The notes beneath the pieces are model-generated. The model made no database searches, was not told the DNA's origin, and saw only the letters and a program-made list of their open reading frames with translations. A DNA stretch of 61,488 bases. It comes from Candidatus Avisuccinivibrio pullicola (lineage in GTDB: Bacteria > Pseudomonadota > Gammaproteobacteria > Enterobacterales > Succinivibrionaceae). The first letter of the stretch is position 1. Each line of letters begins with the position of its first letter. The stretch lies in the NCBI GenBank assembly GCA_018713485.1, contig DVOQ01000094.1, forward strand, positions 1 to 61,488, written 5' to 3'. Shown here piece by piece: positions 53,624 to 61,488 of this stretch. The translations under genes were made by a program, and so were the position numbers.

Positions 53624-54595
53624 ATGGCTTTTGAAATTTTCAAGGAGATCGGTACTTACGGTATCGTTCCGCTCGTTACCTTAGACGATCCTAATGACGC
53701 CGTTCCCCTCGCCCATGCCTTAGTGGATGGCGGTATCCCGATTGCCGAGGTGACCTTCAGAACCGCCGCCGGTGGCGAGTCCATCAAGCGCATGGCTAAG
53801 GAAGTCCCCGAGATCATCGTCGGTGCCGGTACCGTGCACAATCTAGATCAGGCCAAGCAGACTCTCGATAACGGCGGTAAGTTCATCATCACCCCGGGCT
53901 TTAACTACAAGGTCGTGGAATGGGCTTTAGAGCACAATATGCCCATCTGCCCCGGCACCGTGGTGCCTTCCGATATTGAAGAGGCCATGAACTACGGTCT
54001 TGATACCGTGAAGTTCTTCCCCGCCGAGGCCTATGGCGGCATCAATACCTTAAAGAACCTGGCCGCTCCCTTCGCTTCCGTGAAGTTCGTTCCCACGGGC
54101 GGCGTGAACCTCAATAACCTCCAGGCCTACCTCGATCAGCCCAACGTGGCGGCCGTGGGCGGTTCCTTCGTGCCCCCGTCCAAGTTAGTCAAGGCCAAGG
54201 ACTGGGCCGGCATCACCGCCCTGTGCCAGGAGATCATGAAGAAGGTTGTGGACTTAAGACCCGGTCACGTGGGTATCAATGCCGGTACCGACGAGAACGC
54301 CAGGGCCGTTACCTCCACCTTATGCAAGATCTTCGACACCGAGTTTAAGGACACTCCCTTAGCTTACTTCGCCGGGGATTTAGCCGAGGTCATGAAGGTG
54401 CCCTTCAAGGGGACCCATGGTCATTACTGTGTCGAGACCCGCGACATGCCGCGTGCCGTGGCTTACTTAAAGCGTAAGGGCATTGCCTTTGACGAGAAGA
54501 GCTTCGTCTACGATGCCAAGGGCAAGCTGATTGCCGCGTATTTAGCCGACGAGGTGGGCGGCTTTGCCTTCCACTTACGTTATAAGACCCGCTAG
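53624..54595 (+). CDS. eda: KDPG/KHG aldolase with C-terminal VOC-like extension
   Basis: Eda splits 2-keto-3-deoxy-6-phosphogluconate to pyruvate and glyceraldehyde-3-phosphate. Residues 1-205 are a complete class I aldolase: the Glu and Arg in IAEVTFRTAAGGESIKRM near 40, GAGTVHNLDQAKQ near 70, and the Schiff-base lysine in GLDTVKFFPAEAYGG near 128. PTGGVNLNNLQAYL follows. Residues 208-323 form an extra domain (RPGHVGINAGTDENARAVTS, GTHGHYCVETRDMPRAVAYL) resembling a glyoxalase/VOC half. Usual Eda proteins have about 210 residues; extended forms are known mainly from Firmicutes, as I recall. It lies 18 bases after kdgK. Confidence 0.93.
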   Translation: MAFEIFKEIGTYGIVPLVTLDDPNDAVPLAHALVDGGIPIAEVTFRTAAGGESIKRMAKEVPEIIVGAGTVHNLDQAKQTLDNGGKFIITPGFNYKVVEWALEHNMPICPGTVVPSDIEEAMNYGLDTVKFFPAEAYGGINTLKNLAAPFASVKFVPTGGVNLNNLQAYLDQPNVAAVGGSFVPPSKLVKAKDWAGITALCQEIMKKVVDLRPGHVGINAGTDENARAVTSTLCKIFDTEFKDTPLAYFAGDLAEVMKVPFKGTHGHYCVETRDMPRAVAYLKRKGIAFDEKSFVYDAKGKLIAAYLADEVGGFAFHLRYKTR

Positions 54596-54624
54596 GTCTT
54601 TAGTAAGACAGCGAAAATTCAGGG

Positions 54625-54650
54625 AAGGGAGGCGCGGGCCTCCCTTTTCC
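54625..54650 (+). terminator. Terminator after kdgK-eda
   Basis: AAGGGAGG and CCTCCCTT pair around CGCGGG, followed by TTCCTT, 29 bases after the eda stop. Confidence 0.8.
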
Positions 54651-54690
54651 TTATGTGGATTAAGGCACAGTCTTCAGGCGGGGGATGCTT

Positions 54691-54696
54691 TATAAT
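54691..54696 (+). promoter_or_regulatory. -10 element of the ung promoter
   Basis: A perfect TATAAT lies 34 bases before the GTG at 54730. The -35 region is poor. It overlaps the only upstream in-frame ATG (54685), which argues that translation begins later. Confidence 0.55.
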
Positions 54697-54729
54697 CGGG
54701 ATAAAGCTTTTGCATTAGGATTATTAAAA

Positions 54730-55425
54730 GTGACCACGCTTACCTGGCATGAGGTCATCGGACCTCTCAAAGAGATGCCTTACTTTCACCACGCACTTAA
54801 CTTTGTTAAAGAACGCCGTTTAGCCGGAGAAACCGTCTTTCCTCCCGATCGTCTGATTTTCAACGCTTTCCGTCTTACCCCCTTTGAGAAACTCAAGGTG
54901 GTGATCGTGGGGCAGGATCCCTATCATGAGCCTAATCAGGCCATGGGCCTGTCGTTTTCGGTGCCGCCCGGGGTCCCGGTACCGCCTTCGCTTAGAAATA
55001 TCTATCAGGAACTGCGCAGTGACGTGCCGGGTTTTACCGTCCCCACGCATGGTTGCCTGATACCGTGGGCCCGTCAGGGGGTGCTGCTGCTCAACTCCGT
55101 GCTCACGGTGCGCGCAGGAGAGGCTTTTTCCCATCGCGGTCAGGGCTGGGAAGAGTTTACGGACGGCGTCATCGCCGCCATCAACGAGCGCAGCGAGGGC
55201 GTAGTGTTCATGCTCTGGGGCAGTGCGGCCCGTCAGAAGTGCGCCAGGGTCAACCGCTCCCGCCATTTAGTGCTCGAGGCTCCGCACCCCAGTCCCCTGT
55301 CCGCCTCCCGCGGTTTCTTTGGCTGCCATCATTTCTCTATGGCGAATGCCTGGCTGCAGGAGCACGGCAAGACCGCCATTAACTGGCAGCTACCCCTGTA
55401 CGTCAACAGTATCGACGAGCTCTAG
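54730..55425 (+). CDS. ung: Uracil-DNA glycosylase
   Basis: Ung removes uracil from DNA to start base-excision repair. From GTG 54730 the protein has 231 residues. The water-activating motif is [20 protein letters not shown] at about 60-79. [20 protein letters not shown] follows near 120, and the minor-groove loop is [15 protein letters not shown] near 188 with the catalytic His. GTG is preferred over ATG 54685, which sits on the promoter -10; AGGA lies nine bases upstream. The last 36 bases overlap the 3' end of the convergent pseG. Confidence 0.96.
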   Translation: MTTLTWHEVIGPLKEMPYFHHALNFVKERRLAGETVFPPDRLIFNAFRLTPFEKLKVVIVGQDPYHEPNQAMGLSFSVPPGVPVPPSLRNIYQELRSDVPGFTVPTHGCLIPWARQGVLLLNSVLTVRAGEAFSHRGQGWEEFTDGVIAAINERSEGVVFMLWGSAARQKCARVNRSRHLVLEAPHPSPLSASRGFFGCHHFSMANAWLQEHGKTAINWQLPLYVNSIDEL

Positions 55426-56418
55426 GAGTGCAGTCGCTGAGCGCAAAAGGCCCCTGCCGTCAAGGACGTGGCGGCAGCGGCGGGTAAAGTCAGGGGCCCT
55501 TGTCCTGAGCGCGTCAAGCGCGGCGGCCACGCACGCGGGCCGCTGTAAGTCCTCAAGATGCAGCGTCAGCCCGAGATCCAGGCGCTCTACCACGTACGCT
55601 CCGCCCCGCTGATTGTCCGCCACCTCGACGTGAATAGAGGGAAGTCCCGCAGCGAGACGCTCAAGGAACATGCCCCCGAGAGCCCCGATCGCCAGATCGT
55701 GGGATTCAAACAGCGCGGGGACATGGTCGGTGTGCGTAAGAAAGTTAAGACTGTGCAGGGCGCAAAGCCGCGCAAGTTCCTCCCCGTCGCGGTTACTGAG
55801 ACCTGATAGCACCGTAAAGGTGTAGCGCTCTTGAAGTCCTGCCTCAAGGACGCTTCTTAGCGTAAAGAGCAGAGCGTGGGCGGGATCGTCCCCGCCGAAA
55901 TTTAAGAGCACCGCGGGGCGCGGGGGCAGCGGACGGCGCTTGAGCGTGGCAAAGACGGGGCGGGTGAGGGCATAGCCGGGACCGGTGCAGAGTCTGCAGT
56001 GCGGGGGAACCAGATCTGTATAATCCCCAGCTTTACGTAGCAGGCCCTGATCGATGAGCAGATCCGCCTCATGGGGGCGGTTGGCCAGATCGTCAATCAC
56101 CGCAAGGCGCGGTGCGGGACGCAGGGAGCGCAGCCGTCTTTCCGTGTGCGCATCCACAAAATAGTGATCAAAGAGCACGAGATCAGGATGTAACGTGGCA
56201 CTTACCCCGGGCAGTTCGTCAAAGCTTTTTAACACTGTCACGCTTTCAAAGGGCGCGCACAGGGGGAGCAGCTCGGGAGCGAGGAGATCGCTTACTAAAT
56301 GAAAGCGTAAGGGGACCCGGGAAAGCTTACACAGCTCCTCCATGAGCCCGAGAACCCGGGTGAGATGGCCGGTGCCGATGGCGTAGCCTGCCTTGAGGAT
56401 GACCTCAAAAGTCAGCAT
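55390..56418 (-). CDS. pseG: UDP-2,4-diacetamido-trideoxy-altrose hydrolase PseG
   Basis: PseG removes UDP from the altrose intermediate in CMP-pseudaminic acid synthesis. The 342-residue protein has a GT-B-like fold with the N-terminal [19 protein letters not shown], carrying the catalytic His. [21 protein letters not shown] lies near 106, [15 protein letters not shown] near 168, and [22 protein letters not shown] near 238. It is last in the flrA-pseB-C-F-G unit and overlaps pseF by 14 bases. The local sequence is more GC-rich than nearby genes. Confidence 0.9.
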   Translation of the reverse strand: MLTFEVILKAGYAIGTGHLTRVLGLMEELCKLSRVPLRFHLVSDLLAPELLPLCAPFESVTVLKSFDELPGVSATLHPDLVLFDHYFVDAHTERRLRSLRPAPRLAVIDDLANRPHEADLLIDQGLLRKAGDYTDLVPPHCRLCTGPGYALTRPVFATLKRRPLPPRPAVLLNFGGDDPAHALLFTLRSVLEAGLQERYTFTVLSGLSNRDGEELARLCALHSLNFLTHTDHVPALFESHDLAIGALGGMFLERLAAGLPSIHVEVADNQRGGAYVVERLDLGLTLHLEDLQRPACVAAALDALRTRAPDFTRRCRHVLDGRGLLRSATALLELVDTVDVQG

Positions 56419-57111
56419 GGCCGCCCTCTTTAATGGTCCTTCCCAGAGCCTCGGCCAGGATAAAGTCGTCTTCCTCGTCGATATCCACGACGCGGAAGCG
56501 TCGTACGGGCAGAGCGCGGCTGATCACACGGGCCTGGTCTCCCTCAAGGAGACGCGGGCGGTAGAGATAGAACTGTGCGGCGTCCTGATAGGCTTTAGTG
56601 AGATCCTGGGAGCGCAGCGGTATGCAGTCGGGCATAAAGGGGTGAGGCGCGCCCTCGCGGTCTAAATACACCGCTCTCTGTATGGGGAAGGGGAACTCAC
56701 AGCAGGAGTAAACGTAATCGGCTCCTCCCTCCTCGATAAGCGTTACGCCTTTCTCTACATCGCGGATATCCATGAGAGGGGCGGTGGCGTAAAAACAGGC
56801 CACCAGCGTGATGGGGGTACGCTGTTTGCCGTCGTCTCTGACACGCTTATAGGCATCAATTACGGCAGCATAGGAGGAGACATAATTGTCAGAGAGCGCC
56901 GGATCGCGCCTGAAGGGTACCTCGGCTCCGTACTCACGGGCCACGGCAGCGATTTCCTCAGAGTCGGTGGTGACGATGACGCGTTCAAAGAGCCCCGTCT
57001 TCAGGGCGTGCTCAATGGACCAGGCGATAAGCGGCTTGCCTAAAAAGGGGCGGATGTTCTTTTTGGGAATGCGCGTCGAACCCCCGCGGGCGGGGATGAT
57101 ACAGATGCGGC

Positions 57112-57115
<4 letters not shown>
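56405..57115 (-). CDS. pseF: Pseudaminic acid cytidylyltransferase PseF
   Basis: PseF activates pseudaminic acid with CTP to the CMP-sugar used by flagellin glycosyltransferases. The 236-residue protein begins with CIIPARGGSTRIPKKNIRPF, the CMP-sugar synthetase P-loop-like motif. KPLIAWSIEHALKTGLFERVIVTTDSEE follows, split here as KPLIAWSIEHALKTGL-FERVIVTTDSEE. ACFYATAPLMDIRDV near 107 and RRFRVVDIDEEDDFILAE near 205 are also typical. It overlaps pseC by four bases. PseF is preferred over NeuA because of the pse neighbours. Confidence 0.92.
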
Positions 57116-60892
<3,777 letters not shown>

Positions 60893-61058
60893 AAGCTACC
60901 TAAGATGATGATGTGTCTCCATCTTACGCTAATTCTGATCACTAAGGCGCAATCTGCGTCAAAAAACTGACATAAAGCTTCTGAGAAAGCTTCCCGACCG
61001 GCCTTAAGCCCCGGCTGTTGCCGTGTCTGCACAGGCCTTCAGGCTCTGCAGCCGGTTT

Positions 61059-61075
61059 CTGGCACGGTCATTGCT
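61059..61075 (+). promoter_or_regulatory. Sigma54 promoter of the flgJ-like gene
   Basis: CTGGCACGGTCATTGCT matches the -24/-12 consensus without mismatch: GG and GC are separated by exactly ten bases. It lies 50 bases before the ATG at 61125 and divergent from flrA. Confidence 0.9.
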
Positions 61076-61124
61076 TAGAAGTCAGAGAGTTAACGGTAGA
61101 GTGCCTCAGGGCAAGGAGCGCGTC

Positions 61125-61488
61125 ATGAACGATGTACAGATTAAATCCCCGACCGATTTAGGTCTTATCGGGGATACGCGCAATCTCGCGTCCTTAAAAA
61201 AGATGGGCAACGGCACGGTAGAGGAGCAGGCGGAGGCTTTAAAAACCGCCGCCGCGCAGTTTGAATCGCTGTTAATGAAGCAGTGTTTTGACGCCTTTCA
61301 GGCTTCCAATGAAAGTCTCTGCCCGGACTCACCCCTGCACAGTAAATATTCAGGTTTCTTTGAGGACATGCTCACGCAGCAGCGTGTCGAGGGCATGCTG
61401 CAAAAGCGCGGTCCCTTAAACAAAAACTCCATTACTTACCTTATCACCAAACAGTTCGCGGGAGCTCTGGGCGATGAGGGCAAGCGGC
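61125..61488 (+). CDS. flgJ: FlgJ-like flagellar rod-binding protein (5' part)
   Basis: FlgJ is the rod cap; in many bacteria a C-terminal muramidase domain also opens the cell wall for the rod. The window shows the first 121 codons from ATG 61125 with AAGGAG upstream. ALKTAAAQFESLLMKQCFDAF at about 38-58 and KYSGFFEDMLTQQRVEGMLQ near 75-94 are the rod-binding domain pattern (FE-LL-K-MF and YxxMxDQQ elements). The frame is open to the window end, so whether a hydrolase domain follows is unknown. A sigma54 promoter precedes it, and further flagellar genes probably follow. Confidence 0.88.
   Translation, partial: MNDVQIKSPTDLGLIGDTRNLASLKKMGNGTVEEQAEALKTAAAQFESLLMKQCFDAFQASNESLCPDSPLHSKYSGFFEDMLTQQRVEGMLQKRGPLNKNSITYLITKQFAGALGDEGKR

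Noticed and set aside
54685-54730. ATG at 54685 as the ung start
   Set aside because: It overlaps the TATAAT promoter element, and the N terminus would exceed the family's normal start.

Overview
The window reads as a chromosomal segment of a motile, pectin-using gammaproteobacterium. Gene orders such as lolB-ispE, rplM-rpsI with zapG-degQ-degS, zipA-ligA, rnhA beside mltD, rcsF-trmO and divergent lpoA/rsmI are those of Gammaproteobacteria. Within that class, the codon style (many TTA leucine codons at moderate GC), a FlrA/sigma54 flagellar hierarchy, and polygalacturonase with KdgK and Eda suggest an anaerobic gut member of Aeromonadales such as Succinivibrionaceae. That assignment is inference from gene content and was not tested by comparison. 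I see no phage, complete insertion sequence, CRISPR array, rRNA or tRNA.

Layout. 0-9 kb: ispE (cut by the window edge), a 660-base gap, lolB, ycaO, a membrane protein, asd, smrA, a CbiB-like membrane protein and mtnN. 9-22 kb: glgC-dgt, a PlsC-type acyltransferase with a lipoprotein, then a long plus-strand run slyD-thiI-rcsF-trmO-HAD/NUDIX-PHP-GNAT, facing a frameshifted short-chain dehydrogenase and a LysR regulator. 22-30 kb: flaG, fliS, zipA-ligA, mltD, rnhA and deaD. 30-43 kb: GH28 polygalacturonase, flavin reductase, a lone flgD, a dppABCDF peptide importer, degS, degQ and zapG. 43-52 kb: rplM-rpsI-sspB, a four-gene envelope glycosylation cassette, lpoA, rsmI and the RNase P RNA. 52-61 kb: kdgK-eda, ung, the flrA-pseB-pseC-pseF-pseG unit and the start of a flgJ-like gene.

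How the genes work together. The flagellar theme recurs. FlrA, a sigma54 activator, is encoded directly ahead of four pseudaminic-acid genes. Two very good sigma54 promoter sequences precede flgD and the flgJ-like gene, and a sigma28-type promoter precedes flaG. Pectin use is represented by the exported GH28 enzyme and by the kdgK-eda pair, which takes 2-keto-3-deoxygluconate to pyruvate and glyceraldehyde-3-phosphate. The envelope cassette (GT2, duplicated LAB_N protein, GT39, UDP-glucuronate 4-epimerase-like) looks like a polyprenyl-phosphate-sugar route to lipid A or core, possibly with galacturonic acid.

The items most worth a second look are the flrA-pse linkage, the galacturonate-type cassette, the HAD-NUDIX fusion, the C-terminally extended KDPG aldolase, the single-base frameshift in a G6 run of the dehydrogenase gene, a perfect GntR-type palindrome before glgC, and the Cys/His tandem repeat of SlyD. 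No wholly new defence or mobile system was found.
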